A stretch of DNA of 64,000 nucleotides from Diphasiastrum complanatum (taxonomy: Eukaryota; Streptophyta; Lycopodiopsida; Lycopodiales; Lycopodiaceae). The position numbers and the translations under genes were made by a program. A model generated the notes under the pieces. The model saw only the letters and a program-made list of their open reading frames with translations. It was not told where the DNA came from and did no database searches. The stretch lies in NCBI GenBank assembly GCA_029204225.1, contig CM055102.1, positions 12,859,484 to 12,923,483 of the forward strand, written 5' to 3'. The stretch's first letter is position 1. Every line of letters begins with the position of its first letter. Below, piece after piece: positions 24,521 through 37,360 of this stretch.

Positions 24521-25127
24521 CATGTGCTTGAGGTGACCATAAACCTTAGCTACTTAGTGATAGTTAGGTGCAATCTACTCTCATGCATCATGTCCATTGA
24601 TTTTTAATTTTTCATGGACTAGCTAAAGCTATAATTGAACAATTAACTATGCAAAGTTAACTTGAGTTTCATTCAAGCAATTGCCTATTACTAACTAGAC
24701 TCGTCTAATGCAAGGTTAGTTGTAGGCTAATCCTACTCAACAAGGGAGGTTGTAGTTGAATGAGATTATTGTACACCCTTAAGGTTAAAGAGCTACATAA
24801 TATGCAATGTTTAGATTATTTGGCCTAGATCGATAAAGGTTTAACTGAGGGACCAATTAGGTACAAGCATCAATTGGGCATAGAAGACTTGAAAATGAAT
24901 TGTGCAAGGATGTTATACACGGTAAATGGAGTATATAACCTTTTGCTTTTACTTTAACAAAGTTAGGAAGGTGCTATTTACAGTGGCACAAGCACACCAT
25001 AGATCCAGCCATTGCACTGATGAAAGATGAAAAAGAATTGTTCTAGCTTAGTAAGAAGTTTTGTTGGAGTTGATCATTTTGAGAGCATCATAAACATTCA
25101 TTGAGCACATTTTCTTCTTGGTCTAAC

Positions 25128-25406
25128 TTAGCTTGCATGGAAGACCCCTACATCGTTTGCTCTTTCTGATTTTGCTTCGTCTAGCTCAGGGGAGAAAGTT
25201 GGATACAACAAGTCACTATGATATTCATAGATGGGTGGTGAGCAACTCTCCAATGTTTTGTTTGAAAATTCCATGTTCAAGGTCTTTGAGATAGTAGCCC
25301 TAATGATGTCAACTCTTTTATTGAATGCCCTATCATAAAAATTTCCTAAGATTTGTCTTCCAATAAGTGGTGAGGTGGAGGGTACTTTCTTTGTTCTACT
25401 TATAAG
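25128..25406 (-). other. unidentified open frame in CKX 3' flank
   Basis: About 90 codons without a clear Met start, ending in TAA. Recognisable stretches are VPSTSPLIGRQILGNFYDRA and SPELDEAKSERAND. The frame is also readable in the inverted copy (about 57325-57603). The composition looks protein-like, so it may be an exon relic of a mobile element or of a lost gene. It is on the same strand as CKX, about 1.05 kb past the CKX stop. Confidence 0.3.
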
Positions 25407-25456
25407 TTATGCTCTAGAGTTTGACTCCAATTTGCTAGTTAGTTGCTTCACCAAAC

Positions 25457-25792
25457 CATAGTTCCATCGTATAATACAAGCATATAATACGGTGCCATAT
25501 AATACATGTATTATACTTTTTTTGGATAAAAAATACCTATAGCTAATAAATAGCCCTACCTGTACCTTTTGACAATTGACAAGTTTTTATCAAATAATTC
25601 ATATGTGATCCACGGTTTTCTTTAGAATTTTGTTCTTAAGTTTATGTTTGAAGGGATGAACAATAAGATAAAATAATCTCATTTTTGTTTTTGAGTAAGA
25701 CTATTGAAAATTATAATATAGTGATCAAATATTTATATAACACGTTAATTATATGGTATATTACTATAAAATACGTATTATATGCAACTATG
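25457..25792. mobile_element. MITE with CATAGTTGCAT-type terminal inverted repeats
   Basis: The left end reads CATAGTT(c/g)CATCGTATAATAC and the right end is its near complement, GTATTATATGCAACTATG. The interior is very AT-rich and palindromic (TATAATACATGTATTATA at about 25498). Both sides are flanked by CACCAA, a possible target duplication. No coding capacity. Longer 361-bp versions lie at 40405-40765, 42972-43332, 45539-45899 and 56914-57274. Confidence 0.65.
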
Positions 25793-27689
25793 CACCAAGC
25801 TTCAATGCTTTTTTTTTATAGTCATGGAGCATATTGATTAAGTAGCAACCTTGCTACTTGTACCCGCATCTTTTATAGATAGTGATATGGTTATGTAGGT
25901 TCCTTGTTACTTGTGCTGACATTTTTTATGCACAAATATATGGTGTACATTGAGTAATAAGTGATCGAGTTTAATCGTCATAGAGCACATGACTCCAAGA
26001 TGTCAACAAGTCAAGCTATGTATGAGTGACAAGACACAGTTACCCAACGTGTTGAACACATGTGAGAGTGACAAAACACTGTCTCTTACCCAGCTCAATT
26101 GGCACCCATATAAGTTTACACTTCACATTTTACCCTTCATGGGAAAGAATATTATATAAGCCTTTGCATTTATGACAAATTGTGCTTGCATGTGAGTTTG
26201 CAGACAACCTGGAGAATGCATCAATGCTCCAGGCTTTGTCCCATAACTCTAGAGGAACAAAGACTGATCGGAGCTCGCAGACTAACTTTACAGGTACATC
26301 ATAATCCCGTTCTCATTATTTAAGAGTATCCTATCAAATATCAACTATTCACAGTTTTAGGCACACCATTTATTTAAGTCTTATGCTTCCCAACATAAGA
26401 CTCAGCAGCCCATCTTGTTCACAACACTTCTTTGAGGTGAACCATTATCTGCTTTAGGAAAGAGTTTTGCTCCTCCAAAAAAATCTTTGACCAGGAGACA
26501 AAATGGCTTTGGGATCGTACCTCAGTTTTCTTTCACGAAATCTGGGCCACAAACGGTCAAAATGGGTTCTCCATTCGTCCTGATTGACGTAGTGTGGAAG
26601 ATATTGTTTGTACTCGATGGATTTTGTTCTGCAGAAATATAATATCTTGCTATTTTGATCCATTAACGATTCTGCTGTTGGAGCTGAACGTGGTGATGCA
26701 TATCCGAGCAGTCCTACCGCGTAGAAGATGTCTTCGCTAGGTGTCACCGCAGACATTCGGGAATCCCATCTATACAACAGTGGCAAAGGAAGGGTTGCAA
26801 TCACTAGTTATCATCAACGAGTATGATAATGTTTGGATCTCAGTCTCGACTCGTCTTTTGTTGCATTTAATTTTAATTTCCATGTAAGAACATGCAAAAA
26901 TGAAGACAATGGTTGAATAGAGGACTTACTTGTTACGGTTGAGGGGATAGACAAGCATCGGTCCGTTTATGCCTCCGCTCAGCTTTTGCTTAAAAACCCA
27001 AGCATCAAACTCTATAATCCGGCTCTTGGAAATGAATAGGTTCAACCACGGGTGAAGAGTGTACCAGAGACCTGACTTTCGGAGATCTCTTTCTTTGTCG
27101 TGGACCCTGTCAAGAAAGCCCAAATACGAAGCATCTATGATGCTGACTTCGGATGGAAGATAATGAAGCCGTTCTAACAATGAATTTAACTTCTGCGTGG
27201 CACAAAAGAAAATTTCAAGTCACTCGAAGCTTAAGCATATCACAAGCGAATTAAAAATTTTCGTAAAATGAACAGAGCTTGTAACTGGAGCCATAATCAA
27301 AAGCTATTTATCTTTACGTGACTGCAATATAATAACACTTATCATTGTATTAAATGTGATAATGACGACAGATTACCTTGCCTATCAAGTTTGATTCACG
27401 CTCAAAATAGGCCTTGGTGAGCTCCAGACAATAAAGGACTGGAGCATCTGATTCTATCGTGACATTGGAATTCACATCTTCTAATGTATGGGACTCCATC
27501 TTCCAGCTATTCACATCTTTGCCTTTAACCAACACGGACCCTTCGATATAATCAAAAGAATTCTCCCTTCCTTGTGAAATCAACATCTCTTGATCTTTCG
27601 TAAAAGCTGAAAAATCTGAGTAGTAAGCTCGAACCCATTTCACCTAGAAATAAGCAGCCATATTCAAGGTGTAGAAAGACATATAAGAT

Positions 27690-27694
<5 letters not shown>

Positions 27695-27723
<29 letters not shown>
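27695..27723. repeat. (GA)n microsatellite in CKX intron 2, copy 3
   Basis: About 14 GA units just inside intron 2. The inverted copy has a longer CT run at 54952-54997. Confidence 0.9.
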
Positions 27724-27728
<5 letters not shown>

Positions 27729-28055
27729 TTGCACTACCTTAGGAGGAACATGATGGAGGCGGATTTTGGCTTTAGTTATGATAGCGAATTGTCCCAGACC
27801 TCCTAACACCGAGTAGAAGAGATCTGCATGTTGGTGTTTGGAGCATATCACGATCTCTCCTTTTCCTGCCAATTCCATATATAATTCAAGTATTGTCCAT
27901 TTTATTTCTCTATTACTATCTCTTGTTCTAAAAGAAAGTTAATATGAAACTAGGCATGTAAGGTTGTAGTGAAGGGAGGGGGGGGCCCGCCTGAGGCCCT
28001 TCCTTGCTTAGGCAACCCGGACCAGCAAGGAAGGCCCAAGGGCTTCGGGCCTCCC

Positions 28056-28373
28056 CTTACGTTATGCCATTGTGCTAAGTTTTTTTTTTTTTTGTTTTTT
28101 TTTTTTACGTTTGTGGGGGAATGTGGATGTGGACAGCCTATGACGAGCTACCACATACCACATACACATTCCACCGGAGAGAGGAGAGAGAACGTGCATT
28201 CCACCGGAGAGAGGAGAGAGAACGTGCATTCCACCGGACAGAGAACGTGATTTCCACGGGAGAGAGGAGAGAGAATGACAGATTACTAGGAGAGAGAAAA
28301 TTGGATGGACATTATGCTCCTAGAGGTGGTCCCAAAATACAAAGGACACCTGAGCACAAGGCATTACGATAAG
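28056..28373. mobile_element. small foldback element in CKX intron 1
   Basis: CTTACGTTATGCCATTGTGC at 28056 and the imperfect complement at 28352-28373 (outer end CTTATCGTAATGCCTTGTGC on the other strand) form inverted ends of about 22 bp. Inside are T-rich tracts and about three copies of a 31-bp minisatellite built on CATTCCACCGGAGAGAGGAG (28170-28270). A GC-rich block (27975-28055) adjoins it. The same element is present in the inverted CKX copy (about 54304-54620), so it predates the duplication. Confidence 0.5.
28170..28270. repeat. 31-bp minisatellite
   Basis: Two exact units and a shorter, diverged third of CATTCCACCGGAGAGAGGAG followed by AGAGAACGTG. Mirrored at about 54425-54520. 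The short open frames over it (for example 28121-28372) are repeat artefacts. Confidence 0.85.
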
Positions 28374-28398
28374 AGGAAGAATTTGTACTATAGAATGG

Positions 28399-29598
28399 CC
28401 AGGCTGGTTTATTGCATAGTTCAAGCGATTTATTTATTATGAATAAAAAGTTTATCAATTGCATGCCTAAAGCATCACTGAACTTTTTTCTTTACATCCA
28501 GAACTCTTAAGTGCACAAAAATGCCTTGCTGAAAATAACTTTACAAATGTGCAAGGTGTGCCTGTTATAAATAGAATGCATTAAGATTGCGTAACAACCT
28601 TCAATTTGGTTTCGTATTGTAGTTTGAGGAAGCCTTAAATGGCACAAATGAGAGTGGAGCCTTTGCATATATTTCCAGTCATGGGCCAAGACTACACCCT
28701 TTTATTTATAGGCTCTCCATTAGTATGAAAATAAAAGGCTATTAATAGATTACTTATTTATAGATAAATAATTTTGCATGCAAAATGAACAACTTATTTA
28801 TAAAATGTCTTGCGCAATGGACAAGTTATATATAGGATATCCATTATGCCTAACAAGCATTTTTTCTATTCTAGCATATTATGCCAAAGCTACAATTAAG
28901 AAATGATATGGATATTGTGACATTAGCACACAATCATAAAAGTAACTCATTCTAAGTATTCATTACAATTGATATACATACCTAGTGACATTGAATAGTA
29001 GCACGAGCACAAACTTATCAAAATAACTCATAAAGGGTGGCTACTAAAAGGATTATCATGGTGTTTGCAGAATATCTTGACTCTTAGTAAACACCTTCTA
29101 AGCCTCCCCATTCAAGGTAGAACACATTCAATTTAGGTCTTTACATCAGGTAAACTCTAATGACTAGAGTTTTACATCCCTTTGGATCTGTTCTTGGGCA
29201 ATATCCTTGAGAACATAAAATCTTTTAAATTTGACAATGTTAATGGTTTAATGATGTGTACACGTAGCATGAAGTTCTTTGCCCAACATCTTTAGGAAAT
29301 TTGAGCACGCATGCCATAAAGCGAAGCCTGTGTAGACAGGGTCAACTCTTGATGGTAAGAGTTATATTGCCACATATATTGTCGCATCATGATCAATTTT
29401 TATTTGTGTGTCCTTATTGGAATAAAAATAATCATTTCCTATAGCCTTGCACTTAGTGCCCATGAGCAAGCCCATGAGCTTTCTAGCATGATTTATTGAA
29501 TGGCCATTGTTCGTTGCACTTATTGAAAAACCGAGGAGAACGGCTTACGGAGATAGAACTAAACAAATCGATATTTCTCTTTATAAGCACATGTTTTT

Positions 29599-29632
<34 letters not shown>

Positions 29633-29913
29633 CTATAAGCTTTCTAAGCATTTCAATAAAAAGAAAAGAGTGTATCATCTACAACTCACAAAGCAATTTT
29701 AGATGCCTCTCCAAAGTTGACTAATTCACCTACAACTCATGAAACAATTTTTAGAGCTCTCTAAAGTCCTGCAATTCAACTAGAGGGTCCTTCCAAAATC
29801 GATCATTTTTTCACTACATCCACTTTCATAACATCAAAGCAACGAGATTTGTGGTCTATATAAATATTCTTGCATCGATAAAACAAATGTCCACTACAAA
29901 TTATAAATTATGG
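28399..29913. other. 1.5-kb segment present in copy 3 intron 1, absent from the inverted copy
   Basis: The segment is bounded by ATGG on both sides (28395-28398 and 29910-29913). At the matching place in the other arm (54283-54286) a single CCAT, the complement of ATGG, joins the flanks directly. Inside, about 28640-29580 is a piece of the transposase-element flank (compare 22230-23130), followed by a (GA)n run at 29602-29631 and about 280 bp not seen elsewhere. It is either an insertion with a 4-bp duplication or a deletion in the other arm between 4-bp repeats. Confidence 0.75.
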
Positions 29914-30200
29914 TAGGATGAAAATTCCTTGACCAATTGACTTGGGCTCAAATCACTGTTGGTGCAATGTTAGTATCTTAGAGCATTGTGATCCGTACTC
30001 AAGTTCAACCCATTATTCAGTATAATGCAACATTTACATAACAATGCTAGTGTGGTTCAATTTATTATTGATAAACAACAAATGTTTTCACAGGTAAAAT
30101 GTATAGTGTTGGCATTAGAAAATAACATCAATCATCGAATGAAAGAAAATCATGCGTTACAACAAAAAGTAGACTTAAATAAACTGCCATTAATCCATTA

Positions 30201-30401
<201 letters not shown>

Positions 30402-30900
30402 TCACCACGTCGATCCATAGCTCGCCACCGCTAGCCTCCACAAACGGAACCGCAGCTTCTCCGAATCCATGCACGCCCACCTCGATGCCTTTCAGGCTAG
30501 ACATTTCGATTACAATCCCATGCAGAGCTTGTGCTTGGCCGTAGATAGAATGACCTGCTCCTTTTGCAGCTATGGTTAGATTGTTTGGTGAGAAGTATGC
30601 AAGCTTCACTATTGCAACGATGTCCTGTGCTGAAGATGGGTATATAATTGCAGATGGGCGGTCGTGATACATGTGGCCGAAGTCTTGAGATGCCTTGGCG
30701 GTGTTCGAGAAGGAAATATTTAGGTTCAGATTCAATGCAGCAAGTTCCCTGCAGTTTTCTTTGGATAAAGAGCAGGATGGGGTGGCAGCTGTGACGATGA
30801 AATCGGGGAAAGAACGCATAAAGGAGAGTAAACATAACCCAAGCAAGATGCACGGCAAGCATGCAGACGGAATTGTGGTCGAAGTGCGTCTAGATGTCAT

Positions 30901-31499
30901 AGCTCCTTTCGATTGATCGAATACGGAACAACTGTTGGGTTATACTAATTCTGGACCGATGCTGCAAAGCGCTACTCTATGTGTCGAAAGTCCTAACATG
31001 CATCGAAAGCGTTGACTACATTGAGCTGATCAATCCCATCTACGAGAAGCGTTATTCAATTGGCTTGAGGACATTCTATAGCAGTGTTGGTCAGACCTCT
31101 CTACTCGTATTGGGGAAGTAACCACAAGAAGCTGTTCAAAACAATGATGTTAATTACGCAAAATCAATTGTGAGGTTATTCAAATTATAATGCAATCTCT
31201 TTATCTTAATATCTCAAGAGAATCCTAACTGAGATGCACACAAGGAAACTGCAACATTTTCAAATGGGGATAGTTCAGGAGCAAATGTCTTGTAAAGAAG
31301 TAGCTAGAGAGTTTACTATGTAGAGATTACAAGTTTGGCCACATCTTTGAGCTTTCTAGAAATAAGAAAAAAGATCAGCACATTCAGTTCTGACATAGGA
31401 GAAGTGGTTTTATATGTACTATGCATATAAACGATCCCAACTACTACAATTGAACTGTGTATCACAGTGAAAGCGTAAACTAAGCCAAAGATCAGCTGC

Positions 31500-31537
<38 letters not shown>

Positions 31538-33023
31538 CGATCTCGATCTCGCTCTCTCCTCAAACGCATATTCCGTTGGTGGTGTTAAGGATCGCAACAG
31601 TTCAGCAAGATATATAGAGGACACTGAACTGTAGTCTTTTGTGGACTTTGGTGGAGCACTGCGAAATTGGAATATACGAGGCCTACCACGCATGGACCTG
31701 GCCGGCTGGGATCTCATTAGAGACTGCCTCTGTCGCACAGGCCCCATTACATCCAAGGAAATATATCTTTTGTTTTTTTCTTAATCCCATATATTATCAT
31801 TGGATGCAGTAGGGCTATCACTGGATGGAGTAGGGCCGGGAGTGCAGGTGCACATGGAGTGCACGCCTTAATCAGCAGGCCGTATCTTTCTAGATCCATG
31901 TGGAGATTCAAAGTTCAAATTTCCAACTTCTAAAGTTCCCAGCTATACCCAATCTCCACCCTCAACATCAAAAGATACGAATCCTGAAAGTCCCGGCCTC
32001 TGACACACATGAGAACCTCAGAAACTTGTTATCTGTGATGGAGACCGAGCAAACACTAGTTTCTAAGCTCGGCTATTTCAATTTCCGTGCAGCTACGAGC
32101 CTACGATGCATGCATAGAGCTGCATCATCATGGGAAACTGCAACTTGTATCAAATCTTTAATCCATTGACGACAGGAGCAAGCAAGATTTAGACACTGCA
32201 ACTTGTATCAAATCCATTGATACAGGAGCAAGCAAGATTTAGACAATCCTTTGAACTTTGAAGGCTGCTCCAGCCGGCCTACAATCAAAGGAGATCTTAT
32301 GCTGCAAATCGGATCGTCAGGTCACTATTTTCATTATTGAGGTCACTATTTCCATTATTGATGACTGGAACAAGTGTGAAGAGTCAAAGAAATCCTCATA
32401 TGTACATATTTAGAATTAATAGCGAATGCGTCACCTGTAATTGACAATGCTCCAATTCTTTATCACGACTCGAGAGGCGAAAGAATTCTAAATATGCAGA
32501 TTAATAGTGATAATATATGCAGCAAATCAGATCGTCGGTGCAACAGTCACTAGTTCCATGATTGATGACTGGAGCAAGTGTGAAGAGTCAAAGAAATCCT
32601 CATATGTACATATTTAGAATTAATAGCCAATTCTTTCTCACTAGTGACTACTCGAGACTCGACAGTAGAAACAATTTTAAATATCAGCTACTAATAGTAA
32701 GAAACTATCGAAGGTGATAATACAATTCCACGAAAGATTAGAAGCCTCCCTAAGTGACATGTGGAGAAGTTTCATGTTTTCCCTACAAGCATAATGTTAC
32801 ACTATCCTCGCTTTTAGCTTTGCCTTGATACTTGTAAGCTAATGTAGTTGAGCTATTTGGGTGATTTCATACCATTGGTGTTAAAAAGTTTGAAACTAAT
32901 CTTATGAAAAATCCACAAAATTATTATGAAATCGGTAAAAGGTTAAAATAAAACCTTAAACTCTCAAATTTATAACTAAACTCAATTGATTTTGAGTCAT
33001 ATAAAAAACCTATAAAGTTAAAA
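30901..33023 (-). promoter_or_regulatory. CKX upstream region, copy 3
   Basis: Corresponds to 7227-9409. It has the (CT)n run at 31502-31534 and the doubled GGTCACTATTT...CATTATTGA word of copy 1 (about 32320-32360), but not the 48-bp duplication. The unidentified 89-codon frame lies at 31900-32169. It is mirrored at 51180-53296. Confidence 0.55.
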
Positions 33024-33960
33024 TGAAGTGTTAAAAAATGAATTTCAATAATTGGGCTGTGACTATTTGACCTCTAATGCAAAAATTGGCCCTATCAACT
33101 AGTGACACCAAGATGCTTGACTAGAAAACTATATGACATCCCTAAAGTGTTCACTGATTTTCTTTATCAGTCAGTAAATCCTTACTTAACTATTACAGTT
33201 TGGCACCTTGTTACTTGGCGTTTCAATTTCTGCCCATTACCAAGCTTCACGGGTATCAATGACTTATTATTCTTGGTTCATTACCCAATCGGGCAGAAGG
33301 TTTGGCGTTGTAGTATAGATTATCTAGATTGTCAGTGGATACACGGACCTCCTTCATGCTTGAAATATACTCACGTTGCTTGAAGACATGCAAGTCATGA
33401 TGCTCAACTAGGATCAGAATGCAGCTCGATTGAACACCTATCAGATTCATACTTCTACTTGTATCAAGAAACACTCATGTCTTGATTCTTGGACAACCCA
33501 AGAACATCAAGAACTAAAATGTAAAGGAATCTGCAAGATCTATGCCACAATTTCAACCTATTTAGTTTACTTGAATGCTTGATTCTACACTACTCTGCAA
33601 ACGAGAAAGCTAATCCACTCTAATCCATAATGCATCTAGAAGAAAGCAAGAAACTAATCTAAATCCACAACCACATATGGAGAATGGAAGTGCAAGATTG
33701 TAAAAAACATCACACAAGAAGCCACTATCATTAAGAAGCTCAAGAATTGCCAATACTCATGGAGGATCTTCTATTCAATCAAGATAAGCAAGAGGGCTAC
33801 CTATGTGGATGTAAGCCACGATCCCAAAAGCATTCTTGATTCATAAGAAATGCCAAGGATCGACAATAATTAGCACTCTCTCAAATGCATATGTCATCAC
33901 TAGACTCCAAAGTCTAGTAGCTGCAGCCTCAACTCATTATACGATGAGTTTTCCGAAATC
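33024..33960 (-). repeat. repeat segment Q, copy 4
   Basis: Matches 281-1380 with losses near 33460 and 33780. Its inverted counterpart is 50280-51180. The plus-strand frame 33102-33383 (93 codons; also minus 50755-51156 and 62860-63141) is Trp- and Cys-rich but resembles nothing I know. Confidence 0.55.
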
Positions 33961-35081
33961 CCTAGAATTACTGGCCAATTGATCGCTTTGTCCCTTGGTC
34001 GCTCTGTTGGCCATGGATCTCTTCTTTTGATGGGCATGTAGAATGGATTGACTCTTTTCCAGGATGGTCCCACAGGTATTCTTGTAGCCTCCTATTGTCC
34101 TTTAGGATTTTGTTTTTCCATTCTGGCTGCGGCTGTTGGGCTACAATAATGTCTAACCTTGAGGAATACTTGCTTTGGTCCAGGTCATATTTTTTGCCCC
34201 TCATGCTTCGAGGGTATTTCCTTCCGAATTTCTCGGACTCTATAGTATCGACCATCTTGGATTTTGGCTCGATCTGCTAGGTCGTCTTTAGCTTTAGTGG
34301 GAGTCTTGCCAAATATTCATCAAGGGCCTTGGTACATTTGTCTTCCTTTCTATTCCTTTCACTAGTTGAGGGCTCAACTTCACTTGCATTGAAACCTGTA
34401 GGTGGCAGCGTAAGCTTCTAGAAGTTGGTATCATAACTTGGGGGTCATCAAACTCTTCGGTGTCAACATTGGTTTTGGGTAGGTCAAGTGGGTTGTGATC
34501 GGGTGAGGATGGCATGAATTTGGTGGGTTGTCCAAGGATAGGATCTTGACGAGGTTATACATGGCATCGGGAGAGCTAATTTTTTTAATAAACTCGTCTC
34601 GTCGGGCTTTGTACATCTCAGGAGGTCCTTCGTGTGGTCTCAAGGGTTGACTCAGGTAGGGATGGGGGAGTGATGGCTGGGGAACATGGTGCGTGGGCAT
34701 GAAGGTTTGAGAGAATTCCAATATTGAAAAATGAGAAGTTCTATAGCTAGATTGGGGGGTTGAGAGATCACTTTCAAAAGCGGCTTTGGTCTCCTTCCCA
34801 TCCGATCCCAAACTACCATCCAACTGGTACATTGATTCGTCGTGTCCTACAACGTCATCATCTCCATCTTTGTCCTTTGGCTGTCATTCAAAATTTTCTG
34901 CTTGGGCCTTCCACGCAGTGCTCCATAGTTGGTTCACTTTGTCCAAAACTTTTTGTAGGTCCTTCGTTGTTTCCTCCAATTGCCTTGGGGACACTTGGAT
35001 GGCTTTTTCTTGTTTATTTGCAGCTCGTTTAAAATTCATCTTGTCAACCTTCTCTTGAATAAGTCTTACGTGGTTCTCCAT
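33961..35081 (-). pseudogene. coiled-coil, retroelement-type ORF, copy 4 (frameshifted)
   Basis: The Met codon ends at 35081. A stop after KAQAENFE (near 34884) and a one-base deletion after YNLVK (near 34551) break the frame. The downstream frame MVDTIESEKFGRKYPR (33968-34255) is open. The deletion after NLVK is shared with the inverted copy at 49159-50272, so the lesion predates the inversion. The early stop is not shared. Confidence 0.5.
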
Positions 35082-35499
35082 TTTGATAATGGCAGTTAAA
35101 GCTTTATCATTTTACCTAGGAGGACATAAATTTGTTAAGACAATTAAGATCATTTTTGTCAAAAGATCTTATGTTTTGAACATTTTAGGCTTTACTGATG
35201 GGAATGTTCCTTTAAGGAGCTCCCATTATTCAATGTATTCCACTTATATTGAGCTTAGTAGAAATAAGGATAATGCACATCTATTAGATGCGTACGCTAG
35301 CAGAAAATGATGAATAGTTGACACTTTGTAATTTGGTATAATACAATCAATACATTTACATTGAGTATTTTCCTCTCTTGTTCAATGAATTTGCAAAGCA
35401 ATTCTGAACATGTCATGATTTGATGACAATGATGACCTTCTACTCAACAAGCATCTAACTTTCTCTTCTTGTATGAATTTGCATGCTTTTCTAAACTTG

Positions 35500-37360
35500 T
35501 TGTATTATGTGGACTTTGTTATATGTCGAATCTGAACTTTGCGGTGGAACCACTGAAACAATTGACAAATGTAGTTTCGTTTCTCATTGGTTCCTCCATG
35601 TTGTGTATTTCGATGAAATGCTCCTCGTGCTTGCCAGTGTGACTTCTCCATCCCTTGTGATGACCATACACTCAAGCTTCTATATGTATTTGCAAAAAAT
35701 GCTATATGATCTCATAGTATGTGCTGCATATGTCAAAATCATAATGTTAGTCTTATGTTTGGATCTAAATATATATGAAAATTTGAAAGCATTTTAGAAC
35801 TTTTATACTAACCATGTAATGAGTGATGTGATCTTCTCCCCATGCTTTTGATATTGCATTAACAAACTCGACACAAGTCCTTTGGACAGCTTTCTTATCA
35901 ATATCAGACTATTTTTCTTTTCTTAAAATAGCAATCATACTATCAAGCTTTTTCCATACATCAACTTTTAGTACTCTGGTTTTGTCGTCTTTCTCGAAGT
36001 CCTGACTGCCAGCAATAATATCTGTCCAGACTGAGTGTTGAATGTTAGAAGCCTTACCCGTATGATTTGATAGGAAATGATGTGCTTTTGCTCATCCTAT
36101 GCTTGGCTTAGTTGGCATGTTCCCATTTTTTCCTAAAAGCTTTTCATCTTTTTGAATTTTGACATGTCCTTTATGGAGTCCTGCTTTTGATAAAACATCT
36201 TCTAATAGAGAGATAGCTTCCTTTGCTAATGATGCTGACTTAGTATTCCATGAAAAACTATATGAAGATAAATGATCTTTCTATTAATCTAACTTCTGCA
36301 TGAAGAGTGCAAACATGCACAATTTTTAAGGGGATAGGCAGCACAGGCTTCCAATTTGGATCTGCATATTCTCTATTAATTCTATTACTTCTAGTTACAT
36401 CTTCTGCCATTTTCATGCAGTACAAACAAGGGTATTTAGATGTAGCACCGTGAGAGACATTATACATACATTTCAATGTTTTCAAATCACCTGCTAAGTG
36501 CCATTCAACATTGAAGTCTCCAACTCGTGGAACATTGAGAAGTCCTCCATCCATATGGTCCTTGATGATCCTAGGATAAGATGTTCTTGAGAATATCCAT
36601 GATAATATATCATGATCATCTTTCAGCACCTATCCAAAGAATTAATCAGACTTAGTTTACATTGTACTAATATTATTCAATGAATGTAATGTAATAATGA
36701 GGCTAGTTACCTGAAACGCTGCCAACCACCATATACCATTTTCTGACTGGACACTGAATCTGAAATCTTCTTGGTTCTCTGTTTATGATAGAGCACCATT
36801 CATGAGAGTTATACTAACCCTCTCCATCTTCTGCCCTTTCACAGTTTTTGACTTATCTAACTTAAGTACGATGATTATTTTGCCATTCACCTTTTCATAG
36901 GTTATATCACAGAATGTGACGATGTATCTCAGCAAGTGATTTAAATCAACAAATAAATTGTTTGATGAATTATAGAATATCGATCTTCCATCAGTTTCAT
37001 ACACCTCCTCAATATGAAATGGAGTTCCAGTGATCTTATGCATACCTATGTTTAATGTATCACTCTCTTTCTTCAAGTGATATGTCCTAGGGATTAGGAC
37101 TTTTCTAATTTGAACTTGCTTAAAAGCTTCTCTAATTAGTTTAAATATTGTTGCATATGCTTCCTTGCTAATACCCGCAAAATCACAAGCACCCTGAACT
37201 AAAAGGCTTATCTAAAATTTTTTGAATGTCCACCATCAAAGACTCTGCTATTTTACACTTTACATTTGAAATCCTATTGTTCATCATGATACGCTCAGTG
37301 GATTTGCAAGTCAATATTGTGGCCAATGACATTCCTAGGAGGAGCTACTAATGCAGATCT
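35500..37360 (-). pseudogene. transposase-like gene, copy 4
   Basis: All blocks are present. The last exon ends near 35505 (GMEKSHWQARGAFHR region). The third block with GDLKTLKCMYN and PCLYCMKMAEDVTRS reads at 36258-36629. The second block with VLKLDKSKTVK reads at 36783-37076, and the 5' exon begins near 37358. The 81-bp intron is recognisable between 36630 and 36712. The stop after ILRKEK and the frame change near the 5' end are shared with other copies, and a short deletion near 37340 is private to this arm. A few repairs would be needed for function. Confidence 0.5.

Larger units (their letters stand above)
24233..26453 (-). repeat. CKX 3' flank (segment V), left-arm copy
   Basis: AT-rich DNA between the CACTA-like terminus and CKX exon 5. 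It contains a GT microsatellite (24493-24520), an unidentified open frame (25128-25406) and a MITE (25457-25792). It is mirrored at 56253-58491 and is the core of the 2567-bp tandem units. Confidence 0.6.
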
